This document shows positions 38,699 to 51,252 of a stretch of DNA of 64,000 nt, piece by piece. The notes under the pieces were generated by a model, which was given only the letters and a program-made list of their open reading frames with translations, ran no database searches and was not told the DNA's origin. Within the stretch, counting starts at the first letter, position 1. Every line of letters starts with the position of its first letter. The stretch spans positions 682,001 to 746,000 of the forward strand of contig VWND01000012.1 of NCBI GenBank assembly GCA_009599575.1, in the 5' to 3' direction. Both the position numbers and the translations under genes were made by a program. The stretch is from Blumeriella jaapii. Lineage: Eukaryota > Ascomycota > Leotiomycetes > Helotiales > Drepanopezizaceae.

Positions 38699-40264
38699 GC
38701 AGGCGTACACTTATTTAAACAGACTTTTATTAAAACTTAAAACGCAGCAAAAACCACCTTTTAACCAAAGGAAATCCGAATTTTTCGCAAACCCAAAAAC
38801 CCAAAACCAGACCGTTCAGCTTTGCAAAAAATTAAAAATATAATCCGCCAAAACAATAACTCGCGCCCGACGCTTCGCGATAATCAAATCTAAAATAAAT
38901 TTTTCGATAGCCTTTTTAAAAACAGCTGCCGTCGGCTATGCAGCCGAAATATTCTTTTTTTTTACGAAGCTTTACCAAGTTAAAAATCAAAAACGTTTAG
39001 CAGAAAGGGGGCCGCGAAATTTTTTTTTAAACTTTCAGAAACGGGAGCATTTTCTAATAAATCGTGGCCAGATCCTATTCCGCCAGTACGTAAAGCAAAA
39101 ATAAAAGTTTCCATTCGAAAAGCAGAAGTTTAAAAAACTTTACGAACCGCGGCGAGCTTCGCGTTAATAATACGTTTTATATTTATTAATTTTGCTTTTG
39201 AGTTACGATCGATTTAAAAGCTTATTTTTTTGCATTTTTAAAGCCGTTTTAATCGTAAAATAAAAAATAACTGTTATATTTTAAAAATCGATTAGCAAAA
39301 ACGATAAAATTTTTCGATATAATTAATCGCGTTAATAATTTTGTTAATCCGAGTTTTAAAAACGGAAAACCACGCAGTTATAACGTTCGCGTCGGCCGGA
39401 ATACACGACGTGCTAATTGCGTAGCACCGATAGCAACGAGTTTTAGCTAAATTCGATAAACAATCGTAATTTAAATTTTTAATTGCTTCGCGAATAATAT
39501 AAATTATATAAAAAATAAAATTAAAAAGCTTAAAAATAGCAGGCTTTTTGGCTTTTAATGCGAACGCGTTTTGAAAAACGATTATCGTCGTTATTTTTAT
39601 TTTTATTTTTTTTTATTTTAATAATCTCCGGCCGCTTTTTTTCTAAAAGCGCTAATATTCTGCTTTTTTTTTTTTTGAAATATTATTAAAACCGAAACTA
39701 CCGCTAATAGCGCTTTTACCGCTAGCAGCGTTTCCGCTATTTTTTTCAGGCGTTATATCGGCATTTTCGAGGCCAGGCAAATATAAATCTTCGAAAAAAC
39801 CGTTTAAAAATAAAAATATCGAAAAAATCGCTTTTTTCGAAAAGGTCGAAAAAAAACGAATTAACCGAAAAAGCCGATTAATTACGCAAAATAAATTTCG
39901 TAAAACTCCGATTACGCAAGCGCCGAAAACTGGAAATCCGAAAAGCTAAATCAACTGATCGCGTAAAATTATACGAACGATCTTTTTTAAATATAAGAAA
40001 AGTTATATCGATATTTTTAATTAAAATAATAAAACTTAAATTTATTAGAAAACTGATGGAAAAATAAAAAAGTTAAGATTTTTAAAAGCGACGAAACGCT
40101 TATTTAAATTCAATTAACTTTTTTTACGCTTCGCAACGATAAAAAATATAAACAAGCCATATAAATATTATAATATCGCGTTACGGGCCGCATTCGAACG
40201 ACAAAAAGATCTTTCCGCGCTTTGAAAATAACTAATCGTCGGATTAGCAATCAGCTAAAAAATA
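38699..40264 (-). pseudogene. 3' region of copia P with possible antisense frame (P copy)
   Basis: This is the same 1.6-kb module as M 16485-18094. On the strand opposite to pol, a frame ends with a stop at 39292-39294 and can be followed back to about 39950 across a one-base insertion in an A-rich run near 39610. Cys codons at 39433-39435, 39424-39426 and 39403-39405 give C-x2-C-x6-C followed by IPADANV. P and M carry single-base indels at different places. The pol-sense strand is also partly open at about 39660-39945 and reads as a basic protein, so strand assignment is tentative. Confidence 0.35.
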
Positions 40265-40566
40265 TATTACGCTATATTTACATTTTTTTATTTTTTTTTA
40301 TTTTTTTTGTTCCAGATTTTTTTTTTTTATACGCTTTCAATAATTAAATATTTCTGGAGCTCGGAAAGGCTCGTAGTCACGTAATAACGAGCCTTTTCGG
40401 AAACTAGTTTTTCCGAGCGACTGACTAAGCGAGCCCGAACCTTCCGTTTTTTGCGGAAAGCTCGCCAGTCAGACTTAGAATAATACAAATAACATTTCAC
40501 TGCATACAATTTATCCGTCCCAGCCTCCGGTGAGGATTCCTACCGACTATTCGGCTTTGCACGACA
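40265..40566 (+). repeat. 3' LTR of copia P
   Basis: A 302-bp LTR. It starts TATTACGC (mutated from TGTTGCGC) and ends with an intact GCACGACA, followed by the TSD ACAAG. Confidence 0.9.
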
Positions 40567-40929
40567 ACAAGCTATTTTTTAAACTTTTCAAACGACTAAT
40601 TCGAAAACGAATCCTTTAATTTACTGCTTATCTAATTTCTATCTGTCAGATTATCGCATACGCTTTTAAGCTGATTTTCAGAAAAAAAGCAATTGAAATG
40701 TTTTTAATCTTTTTGTACGAAATCGACAAAATACTAAACGACTTTACGTATAACATTTTCTTTAAAACCTAATTTTACAGTTTTTTCGAACGTTTCAAAA
40801 CGAACGAAATATCGATTTCGATTTTTTTAATTAATTTAGCAGAGCTAACTTCGAATAAACTTTTTTTCGAATTTTTTCCTTCGGAATATAAAAACCTCGA
40901 ACACGTGTTTTCTAAAGCCGCTAGCAACG

Positions 40930-43900
40930 AGCTAGCTTTTCACCGGCTTTACGATTATAAAATCGAATTTATTATAAATAAAAAAAAGCTGAAATACACT
41001 TTTTTGTATAAGATATCGATTTTAAAGCTCGAGATTATTAAAATTTATTTGTAAAATAATTTTAACAAAAGCTTTATCGAATCTTTTATCGTTTTTTTCG
41101 CTGCTCTAATGCTTTTCGCTTAAAAACCCGACGGTTTACTACGTTTTTATATCGATTATCGAATTTTTAATAACGTTATTTGTAAAAATCGCTATTTTTT
41201 TTTATTTATCGATAAAACTTTTGCTCGTTTTTCGAAAGCGCGAATTTTTACGAAGCTCGATATTCGTCAAGCTTTTTATAGAATTCGAATAGATTCTGCC
41301 AATAAAAAACTAACGACGTTTCGTACGCGTTACGGCGCTTATAAATGCAAAGTGTTATTTTTTGGCCTTATTAATAAATCCGTAATTTATCAACGTTATA
41401 TAAACGACGTTTTTTTCGATTATTTAAACGATTTTTGCATTATATATTTAAATAATATTTTTATTTATTCGTCCGACTTTTTGAAATATATTATATACGT
41501 TCGCAAAATGCTTCAAAAGCTCGTTAACGCTGAATTACAGGCCGATATTCGAAAGTTTGAATTTAACGTTATTCGGACCCGTTATTTAGGCTTTATTATT
41601 TTTATTAAAAGCTTAGAAATAAACCCAAAAAAAGTTTTCGTAATCGTTTATTAAAAGCTTTTTATTATTGTAAAAAATGTATAAAGCTTTTTTGGTTTTT
41701 ATAACTTTTATCGACGTTTTATTCGAAATTACGGTATAATTGCAAAGCTTTTGGTTTATTTAATTAAAGCTAACGTTTTTTACAATTTTATTTTTAAATG
41801 TTAAAAGAGTTTCGACCTTTTTATATTAGTTTTTATTATTGCACCAGTTTTATAATATTATAAGCAAAATCTTTTTTGTATATTAGAAACTGACGCTTCC
41901 GACGGCGTAGTAGCTTTTATGCTTTCGCAATTTTATAATAACAATTGGCTTTTAGTCGCTTACTTTAGCAAAACTATAGCTTTCGTAAAGCTGAATTACG
42001 TCGTATACGATAAAAAAATGCTTGTAATTGTAAAATCTCTAGGCAATTTTCGTATTGAATTAATTAGTTCAGTTTATTAAATCAAAATAATTATTAATTA
42101 TAAAGCTTTGGAATATTTTATAATTTCCAAACTTTTAAACGCTCGATAAGCACGCTGAGCCGAGCTTTTCGCCGATTACAACTTTTTTATTACGTATAAA
42201 TCAAATAAATACAATTTTTTGGCTAACGTATTAATACGTCGTACGAGCGAATTCGACCGCTAAAACTTTTTTAAACGCATTCAGCGCCTGCAAATCCTTT
42301 TTTAAGCAGATTAAATCGATTATCGCTTTTTAATTAAAAAACTTCGACTTTTTACGGCTTTCGAAACAGCTGTTTTTATCGTTGAAATAGCTGATTTTTT
42401 TTTTTTTTTTCGTATTTCGTATCGTTAACTAAATTTTCCACGCTAATCGCATAGCTAGCAGTCTGATAGCTTTCCGAAAAAAAGCTGTACGAAACGCTAC
42501 GAAAAAAAAAACGACGATAATAATATTTTGTATATATTTAAACGCGATCTGCTATTATATTACGATCGTTTAATAATATTAGACGTCGATTATTTTCGTT
42601 TGGCTTTTATATAAAAAGTGCACGATCAGATTTTCACCGCTTATTTCAGCGTTCGCAAAATTACGTAATTGCTTTCGGACTAATATTATTAGCGAAGTAT
42701 AATAGCTTTCGTAAAATAATATTATCGTAATTGCTACGTTTATCGAAAAAGTTTTGTTTTAAAAAATAAGCGCTCCGGCTTTTTTTTAGCTTTTTTCTGT
42801 TTTTAACCATTTTTAAAAACACGTTATAATAGATTTTTGCAATTTTAACAAAAACAAATACGATTACGATAACGTATTCGTAATAATAAATCGCTTTTTT
42901 AAGCAAGCTATTTCGATTTTTTATTATAAAAATATCGACGTTCGAAGCTTTGTTAAATTGTATATATTTTACGTATATAAGTATTTTGGCTTTTTAAAAA
43001 GTATTATTAGCGATCGTAGCTTTTAATATTAATTTATTTTTTAATTTGAATTAAACAAAATACTCGGTATATAACTAAAGCTTTCGATAGCCGCTTATTT
43101 TGAAACCGACGGTCAGATTGAAATTTATAATTAATACCTGCAAAAACGCTTTCGATTTTTCGTAAATTTTTATTAAAACGATTAAAACGAATTTTTTTTA
43201 ATAATAGATTTCGCTTAAATAGTTTTTTTTATAAAAGTCTAAATGGCCTTTCACTTTTTGAAATTGTATACGATTATATTTTTTATATTAATTAAAACTG
43301 AAAGCTCGATACTTTTCTTTTTTCCAATTTTTTATATAAGCTAAACGTAAACGAAGCTCGTGCGTACGCTCGCCGCTATTACGACGCCTGGAACTTCGCT
43401 AAATCGCATTTTTAATAAGCTTACGATAAAATAAAAAAAAATGCGAATAAATTTCGCCGCGCGATCGATTTTGACGTTAGCGACTACGTATAATTCGATA
43501 TGCGTTTATTTCCGATCTTCCGGCCTTTTCGCAAGCTCGACAATTTTATAAACGGCCTTTTTAAAATTGTAGCCAAAATTTTCGATAACGCTTTTAAGCT
43601 AGATCTTTTTAATATTATAAACGTACATTTAGCTTTTTACGCTAATCGATTGCGTAAAACAGCTAACGACGCGCTTTTAAATCAGATTAATTCAGCTTTT
43701 AAATTTATTAATATAACTAGTAAGCTTAAATACGAAATCGAAAAATTAATCGCTTGTCGAATGCAGCGGAAAACCCTTTAATACAAAGTTTTTTAAATAA
43801 GCTTAAATAAAAATCTTACGTAGTATTTCGCGTCTGATTTTATATACGCTTTTTTAAAAATGCGCGATTTTTATTTGGCGCATAAAAAGCTTTCCGGTCT

Positions 43901-44020
43901 TTCTGCAAAACTTGTAAACTGGCTAAAAGCGTATTCCGAAAATTTAAATTCGTACGATTATTTGGATAGCGACGTATTAATAAATAAAAACTCGAGGGCG
44001 CGCTTTTTTCGGACGGAAAG
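40930..44020 (+). pseudogene. Outer family G pol remnant: RT, RNase H, integrase, chromodomain-like tail
   Basis: RT runs from about 40980 to 41650 and is nearly continuous: KPDGLLRFYIDYRIFNNV, ARIFTKLDIRQAFYRI, then FGLINKSVIYQRYINDVFFD. The catalytic box reads IIYLNNIFIYSSD; the family's YLDD has become YLNN, a change expected from RIP and enough to kill the enzyme. RNase H is at about 41885-42130 (LETDASDGVVAFML). The integrase zinc finger and core lie at about 42300-43060. The GPY/F-like tail is open at 43500-43781, and the chromodomain-like tail extends to about 44020. Confidence 0.85.
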
Positions 44021-44024
44021 ATAA

Positions 44025-44293
44025 TATAACGATTCACTTTTTTGCCATTTTTCGTATTACCCCAGCAACTACGTATAGCTGCAAGCTTCCTGGTTTTTTG
44101 GTAAATCTTCCTATTAATTGTAAAAACTATTTATATATATAAAGCTTTTTTTTTTTAATAATCTCTGCCTTTTGCAGTTATTAATTCTAAATGAATATCT
44201 TTGTTACAGAATCAAAGGCTCGTTTTTCATATTATATAAACACGGCGACCAGTTGACTGATCTCCCAGCCCTTCGACTGATTAGATCGTTACA
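44025..44293 (+). repeat. 3' LTR of outer family G copy
   Basis: A 269-bp LTR that begins TATAACGA and ends TCGTTACA. The same termini are seen, less mutated, at 50615-50883. Confidence 0.9.
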
Positions 44294-44476
44294 CAGTAGA
44301 ATGCAAAAAGTTTCTGCACCCCCTTTTGCAGCCAAGGTAAACTTAATACAGTGAAGACAGATTAAGTATATTTGATATGATAGCCAAGGTAAATTTACTA
44401 AGTCTAGTAATATTTATTTGGCGGCTTGTAAAAAGTAAATACTCTAGTTTAAAATTTTGTGCATTATAACGCTTTT

Positions 44477-44746
44477 TGTGACGATTTATTCTTTTGCCAC
44501 CTCTCGCGTGTCACCCCAGCAACTACGTGTAGCTGCAAGCTCCCTGGTCTCCTGGTGGGTCTTCTATCAATTGTGGAGATTATTTATGTATATAAGGCTT
44601 TTTTTTTTTAGCAATCTCTGCTTTTTGCAATTATTAATTTTAAATAAATATTTTTGTTACAAAACCAAAGGTTCGTTTTTTTTATTATATAAATTCGGCG
44701 ATTAATTGACTGATTTCCCAGCCCTTCGATTGATTAGATCGTTATA
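44477..44746 (+). repeat. 5' LTR of family G reference copy
   Basis: A 270-bp LTR with an intact TGTGACGA start and a TCGTTATA end. Its chance open frame (44457-44705) is not considered a gene. Confidence 0.9.
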
Positions 44747-45339
44747 TTATTAACAATTTTTTTTTACGCTAGCGACGGCGTAAATTTTTTTTTTTTCGAA
44801 TTTCTTACGGATTATACCAAAATAATCGACCGGTCGTAAAAAAGCTTATTTTCGCATTTTGCGAAAAATAGCTTTTGTTCAACGATTCTTTTTTTAGTAA
44901 AGCTTTTCAGCTTTTGCTATTATATCTTAACCCTTTTTTTTTAATCAGCGAAAAAACAGCTTTTCTTAAAAGCTTTTTTTTCTAAAAAACAGTTTTTTTT
45001 CCGAAAAAAAAAAACAAAAAAAAAGGCAAAGCGCTAACCATTTCGCTTGCTATTTTTTTTTTACAGCTTAACGCTGAAAGCGTTTAGTTAAGACTTTTGC
45101 AAAATCAATTGAAAAAAGCGCAAAAACGTAAGCGATAATTTCTGGAAATTATACGATTGCGACAGACCTTTTAATTAAAGCGTTTAGTAGAATTTATCGA
45201 ACGTGCTTCTGCCAGTCGCGAATCTGCTGCTTTTTTTTTTCGCAACGTTTTATTTTAATTAACAAACGCTGCAAATTAATTTCCACGCTTTTCGCGAACT
45301 TTTTTTAAATTTCTTTTTAACGGCCAAGATTTTAGCGCG

Positions 45340-46570
45340 CTTTTTAAACGCTATAGTTTCCATTTATTTGCTGATTTTCGATTAGCTCGTATAAAACGCG
45401 TTTCGAACTTTGAGTTTAAATTAAATAATAGTAAAAATTATAAAATACGCTATTAAAAAACTAAAGTTTTCGATAATTTCGAATTTTATTACGACTATTT
45501 CGCTAACGATCGATTTCGTAAAAATTATATATTCGATCAAATCGAAAGCGTAGCAAAAAAGTTTTTTTTTCCGCGTATTTTAAACCGTTCCGACCTTATA
45601 TTTTCCGAAGAATTAATTAAAAAGGTCGCCGATTTTTTAATTTATTTTTTAAACGTTTAAAAGGCGGAAAACGAATTTAAAATGCTTGTAATAAATACGT
45701 ACGACGATTTTTAGCGATTTTATTTGCGATTTTTTATTTTCGCAGCGAACGTTTAAATACGAATTAATAAATAGCTTCGAAACGTTTTTCGCGATAAAAT
45801 ACCAAAGCGTTTACGAAAAAAGCTGCATTTGGAATAAGCGCGTACAACGACTTTTAAGAATTAGCTTATCGCCGTCCGTTAAAAAAAACAAAATTAGTTG
45901 GCTAAACGAATTTTATACGCGAATCGCTTTTTAACCAAGTTTATTATTTATTAAAATAATAGATTTTTAATCAAAGCGTATTACGAGTCAAATCGTATAT
46001 ACGAAAGTCGTTTTAATATTTCATAGGCTTTTTCTCAGCCCTTTGTTTTTTTTTCTTTTCCACGCCAGAACGCCCTTTCTGGCGTTTTTTTTTTCGATCG
46101 GATTAACGACAACGTTCGTTTTTTATTTTATATTAAAAAGTTCGAAATCAATTTGTACGATTTTTTACGAGCCGACCCTCGGTTTTATTTAAAAGCTTTT
46201 TTAAGCTGGTAGATATAAACGAGGTCGAGCCGGCCGAAAATTCGTTTTTTAATAATGGTAATAAAAACGAAAACCTTTTTTCAGACGATTTTCAAAACGC
46301 ATATAAAAAAATTAAAAGTTTTTCCGCCAGTCGAAAAAACGCCCAGGCCTAAGCAAAGCTTTTTTTTTAAACGTATTGCGCGATATGCGTTACTTTGACG
46401 TTCGAAAGCTTTTTGGTAGCGATTTATTAACAATTCCCGTTATATTTATTAAAAATAGCTTTTCGTATAAAATAAAAGCGCTCGCCGATTCTGAAACGAA
46501 CGGTTATGCGTTAATCGATTCGGCGCTGATTAAATCTTTTTTTTTTTTTAAACTTTTGATTTAATTTTTT
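45340..46570 (+). pseudogene. Family G gag and aspartic protease remnant
   Basis: Read through stops, gag runs from about 45345 to 46220: FDNFEFYYDYFANDRFRKNY, then LIKKVADF and later NEFKMLVINTYDDF, typical of a Ty3-type capsid in length and charge. A variable acidic/Asn-rich segment follows. At 46376-46564 the protease is open and reads IKALADSETNGYALIDSALI, the retropepsin block with ADS-TNGY where ADSGANGY would be expected. No zinc knuckle was recognised between them. Confidence 0.7.
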
Positions 46571-47559
46571 CCGATTTTTTTTTTTGTAAAAAAATATAAT
46601 AAAATTCGTAGCTATTTAATTATACATTTTACGCTTTTTAACTTTATTATTAACAGCCGAATATAATCGTTTATTTTTTTTTTAATTATTAATTTCGGAA
46701 ATTATAATGTGATTCTAGAAAAAGCTTGGTTGGCCGAATACTAAATTTTATTAAACTATAATAAACGCAAGCTTTATTGGCCGAAATCTTACCCCTTTAC
46801 AGCCTTTTACGCTCGTTATATTAAAGTTTCTTATTTGCATTTCCGAAAGATTTAATCTCGCCATCAAAACGACGCTATAAAACGTGATAAAAACTTTGAC
46901 CAATTATAGCAAATCTACGACGCTGTACGAAACGCGAAAAAATCGAATTTTATTCGCGGTGTTAATTTCGATAGCGACGCTAATAGAATAATATAAGAAA
47001 TTATATTATTTTCTTAGGCTGCTAATTCCTTTTTTATTATTTCTTTTTTTTTTTTTCTTTTTCCTTCGTTAAAACAGCTTTCTCGTTCTACGAAAAACAG
47101 TTATATTAAAAACCGAAGGAAAGCTCTCGCCGCGATAGCCTTTTAGCTTAATATAATCGATAATTCAAACAAGCCATCTTTTAAACCTTCCAAACGACCA
47201 GTTCGAAAACGAATTCCTTAATCTATTATTTATTCAATTTCCATTTGCCAAATCATTGCATACGCTTTTAAGCTGATTTCCAGAAAAAAAGCAGTTAAAA
47301 TGTTTTTAATTTTTTTATACGAGATCGATAAAATATTAAACGATCTTACGTATAATATTTTTTTTAAAAATCCAATTTTATAATTTTTTCGAACGTTTCA
47401 GAATTAACGAAATATCGATTTCGACTTTTTTAATTAATTTAGCAGAATTAATTTCGAATAAACTTTTTTTCGAATCTTTCCTTTCGAAATATAAAAACTT
47501 CGAATACGTGTTTTTTAAAACCGCTAATAACGAGCTAGCTTTTTACCGGCCCTACGACC

Positions 47560-50500
47560 ATAAAATCGAGCTTATTATAAATGTAAAAAACTAAAATACA
47601 CTTTTTTATATAAAATATCGATTTCAAAGCTCGAGATTATTAAAATTTATTTGCAAAATAATTTTAACAAAAGTTTTATCGAACTTTTTACCGCTCCTTT
47701 CGCTGCTCCAATGCTTTTCGCTAAAAAACCCGACGGTTTATTACGTTTCTGTATCGATTATCGAGCTTTTAATAACGTTATTCGTAAAAATCGCTATTTT
47801 TTTTTTTTATCGATAAAACTTTTGTTCGTTTTTCGAAAGCACGAATTTTTACGAAACTCGATATTCGTTAAGCTTTTTATAAAATTCGAATAAATCCCGC
47901 CAGTAAAAAACTAACGACGTTTCGTACGCGTTACGGCGTTTATAAATGCAAAATGCTATTTTTTGGCTTTATTAATAAATTCGCAATTTATCAACGTTAT
48001 ATAAACGACGTTTTTTTCGATTATTTAAACGATTTTTGTATTATATATTTGAATAATATTTTTATTTATTCGTCCGATTTTTTAAAACACGTTATATACG
48101 TTCGCAAAATGCTCCAAAAGTTCGCTAACGCTAAATTACAGGCCGATATTCGAAAGTTTAAATTTAACGTTATTCGGATCCGTTATTTAAGTTTTATTAT
48201 TTTTATTAAAAATCTAAAAATAAATCCAAAAAAAGTTTCCGTAATCGTCTACTAAAAGTTTTTTATTATTGTAAAAAATATAAAAAGCTTTTTTGGTTTT
48301 TGTAATTTCTACCGACGTTTTATTCGAAACTACGGTATAATTGCAAAGCTTTTGATTTATTTAATTAAAATTAACGTTTTTTATAATTTTATTTTTAAAT
48401 GTCAGAAAAGTTTCGACTTTTTTATATTAGCTTTTATTATTGTATTAGTTTTATAATATTACAGGCAAAACCTTTTTTGCATATTAGAAACTGACGCTTT
48501 CGACGGCGTAATAGCTTTTGTGCTTTCGCAATTTTATAGCGACGATTGGCTTTTAATCGCTTATTTTAGCAAAATTATAACTTTCGTAAAATTAAACTAC
48601 GTCGTATACGATAAAAAAATGCTTATAATCGTAAGATTTCTAGGCAATTTTCGTGCTGAATTAATTAGCTCGATTTATCAAATTAAAATTATTATTAATT
48701 ATAAAACTTTAAATATTTTATGATTTTCAAATTTTTAAACGTTCGATAAGCACGCTGAGCCGAGTTTTTCGCCGATTACAATTTTTTTATTACGTATAAA
48801 CCAGATAAATACAATTTTTTGGCTGACGTATTAATACGTCGTACGAACGAATTCGATCGCTAAAAATTTTTTAAACGTATTCAGCGCTTGCAAATACTTT
48901 TTCGAGCCGATCAGATCGATCACCGCTTTTTAATTAAAAAACTTCGACTTTTCACGGCTTTCGAAACAATTGTTTTTATCGTTGAAATAGCTAATGTTTT
49001 TTTCGCATTTCGTATCGTTGACCAGTTTTTTCACGCTAATCGTATAGCTAGCAGCCTAATGGCTTTCCGAAAAAAAGTTATACGAAACGCTACGAAAAAA
49101 AACGACGATAATAATACTTCGTATATATTTAAACGCGATTTGCTGCTATATTACGGTCGTTTAATAGTTTCAGACGTCGATTATTTTCGTTTGGCCTTTA
49201 TACGAAAAATGCACGACCAAATCTTTATCGTTTATTTCAGCGCTCGCAAAACTACGCAATTGCTTTCGAACTAATATTATTAGCGAGGTATAACAGCTTT
49301 TGTAAAATAATATTATCGTAATTGCTACGTTTATCGAAAAAGTTTTGTTTTAAAAAATAAGCGCCTCGGTTTTTTTTAGCTTTTTTCTGTTTTTAACCAT
49401 TTTTAAAAGCATATTATAATAGATTTTTGCAATTTTAATAAAAACAAATACGATTACGATAACGTATTTATAATAATAAATCGCTTTTTTAAGCAGGTTA
49501 TTTCGATTTTCTGTTATAAAAATATCGACGTTCGAAGCTTCGTTAAATTGTATATATTTCACGTATATAAATATTTTAGCTTTTTAAAAAATATTATTAA
49601 CGATCGTAATTTTTAATATTAATTTACTTTTTGGTTTGAATTAAACAAAATATTCGGTACGCAATTAAAGTTTTCGACAGCCGCTTATTTTAAAACCGAT
49701 AATCAGACCGAAATTTACAATTAATACCTGTAAAAACGCTTTCGACCTTTCGTAAATTTTTATTAAAACGATTGAAGCGAATTTTTTTTAATAATAAATT
49801 TCGCTTAAATAATTTTTTTTTACGAAAATCTAAATGGCCTTTCACTTTTTGAAATTGTATACGATTATATTTCTTATATTAATTAAAACTGAAAGTTCGA
49901 TATTTTTTTTTTTTTAATCTTTTATATAAATTAAACGCAAACGAAGCTCGTGCGTACGCTCGCCGTTATTACGACGCCTGAAATTTCGCCAAATCGCATT
50001 TTTAATAAGCTTACGACAAAATAAAAAAAAATGCGAATAAGTTTCGTCGCGCGATCGATTTTAATATTAGCGATTACGTATAGCTCGATATGCGTTTATT
50101 TTCGATTTTCCGGCTTTTTCGCAAGCTCGATAATTTTATAAACGGCTTTTTTAAAATTATAGCCAAAATTTTCGATAACGTTTTTAAGCTAAATCTTTTT
50201 AATATTATAAACGTATACTTAGTTTTTCACGCTAGTCGATTGCGTAAAGCAGCTAACGACGCGCTTTTAAAACAGATTAACCCAGCTTTTAAATTTATTA
50301 ATATAACTAATAAGCTTAAATACGAAATCGAAAAATTAATCGCTTGTCGAATGCAACGAAAGATTTTTTAGTACAAAGCTTTTTAAATAGGCTTAAATAA
50401 AAATTTCACGTAGTATTTCGCGTTTGATTTTATATACGCCTTTTTGAAAATACGCGATTTTCACTTGGCATATAAAAAGCTTTCCGGTTTTTCTGCAAAA

Positions 50501-50610
50501 CTTATAAATTGGCTAAAAGCGTATTCCGAAGGTTTGGACTCGTACGATCATTTGGATAACGACGTACTAATAGATAAAAGCTCGAGAGCGCGCTTTTTTC
50601 GGACGGAAAA
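47560..50610 (+). pseudogene. Family G pol remnant (reference copy)
   Basis: RT spans about 47580-48255: LFAKKPDGLLRFCIDYRAFN is intact, then a frame change, then YQRYINDVFFDYLNDFCIIY and the catalytic YLNN in place of YLDD. RNase H is at 48490-48720 (ETDAFDGVIAFVLSQF) and the integrase N-terminal region is open at 48888-49274. The core follows and the GPY/F-like tail is open at 50090-50371. The last part, 50372-50610, reads as a chromodomain-like tail before the polypurine tract. Domain order is that of a Ty3/gypsy chromovirus. Confidence 0.85.
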
Positions 50611-50614
50611 ATAG

Positions 50615-50883
50615 TATAACGATTTATTTTTTTGCTATTTTTCGCGTATTATCCCAGCAACTACGTGTAGCTACAAGCTTCCTGGTCTTCTGGTGGGTTT
50701 TTTATCAACTGTGGAAACTATTTATATATATAAGGCTTTTTCCTTTTAGCAACCTCTGCCTTTTGCAGTTATTGATTTTAAATGAAAATTTTTGTTATAG
50801 AACCAAAGGCTCGTTTTTTTATTATATGAACTCGGCGACCAGTTGACTGATCTCCCAGCCCTCCGACTGATTAGATCGTCACA
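50615..50883 (+). repeat. 3' LTR of family G reference copy
   Basis: A 269-bp LTR with mutated inner end (TATAACGA) and intact outer end (TCGTCACA). Confidence 0.9.
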
Positions 50884-51129
50884 CTTTTTAGCTTTGGCAA
50901 TCACGTTTACAATACGAATCGATAGAAAAAATTTAAGACTATTTTCAAAAAATACTTCGATTTAATAAGTTTTACATGTTTTGAAGCAAATTCACCACGT
51001 GCCAAAAATGGCTGAAAATTCAGCCTAAAATACAGTAATTTTTTCTCGGCTGCATGAAATCCACCTTGGCTGTATTATGAACTATCTTGGCTGCAAGGAG
51101 GGGGTGCAGAGACTTTTTGCACCATACTG

Positions 51130-51252
51130 TAGGTTGTAGCGAACTGAAATAGGCTTTGCTTTTGTTCCGAGCGAGACATGGTCCTGATTGGCAGAGAAAG
51201 TCGGCGACGAAATAAGCAAATCCAAAACTGTGTACCTATTGCACAGTATTAC
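51130..51252. other. Short spacer between the two TIR elements
   Basis: About 120 bp of ordinary base composition between TA (51130-51131) and TA (51250-51251). No gene is seen. Confidence 0.6.

Larger units (their letters stand above)
616..40566 (+). mobile_element. Ty1/copia retrotransposon P, interrupted by two large insertions
   Basis: The element is bounded by LTRs 616-918 and 40265-40566 in the same orientation and flanked by the TSD ACAAG (611-615, 40567-40571). Gene order is copia-type: gag, protease, integrase, then reverse transcriptase and RNase H, followed by an unusual 1.6-kb 3' region. Insertion of the G composite (4878-14083) and of copia M (16181-38693) splits it. Removing both, with one TSD copy each, leaves 8222 bp. 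The sister copy M measures 8259 bp after the same correction, which supports the reconstruction. All coding parts are broken by stops and indels. Confidence 0.9.
40567..44293 (+). mobile_element. Outermost family G copy, right piece
   Basis: This continues the element seen at 1-615, from the RT linker through integrase to the 3' LTR. It ends exactly where the TIR of the next element begins (CAGTA at 44294). If CAGTA is also its target duplication, the left partner lies outside the window. Confidence 0.9.
44477..50883 (+). mobile_element. Complete-length family G copy in the MITE-like element
   Basis: LTRs 44477-44746 and 50615-50883, TSD CTTTT at 44472-44476 and 50884-50888, total 6407 bp. 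This copy is the easiest to read from LTR to LTR and was used as reference for the family: leader, gag, aspartic protease, linker, RT, RNase H, integrase, chromodomain-like tail, polypurine tract, LTR. No frame is intact. Confidence 0.95.
44294..51129. mobile_element. Small TIR DNA element (MITE-like), split by a family G copy
   Basis: The left end is 44294-44476 and the right end 50889-51129, about 424 bp once the G copy and one TSD are removed. The ends are inverted repeats of about 44 bp: CAGTAGAATGCAAAAAGTTT on the left and CAGTATGGTGCAAAAAGTCT on the other strand at the right. Both continue into CTGCACCCCC and a GCAGCCAAG box. TA follows the right end at 51130-51131. There is no transposase. 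CAGT termini with TA target sites suggest a Tc1/mariner or pogo-type parent, which is inference. Confidence 0.7.

Noticed and set aside
616..40566. Inverted copia LTR pairs (616/16181 and 38391/40265) as ends of foldback DNA elements
   Set aside because: Each orientation pairs correctly as direct LTRs once M is recognised as nested in P, with matching TSDs and equal net lengths.
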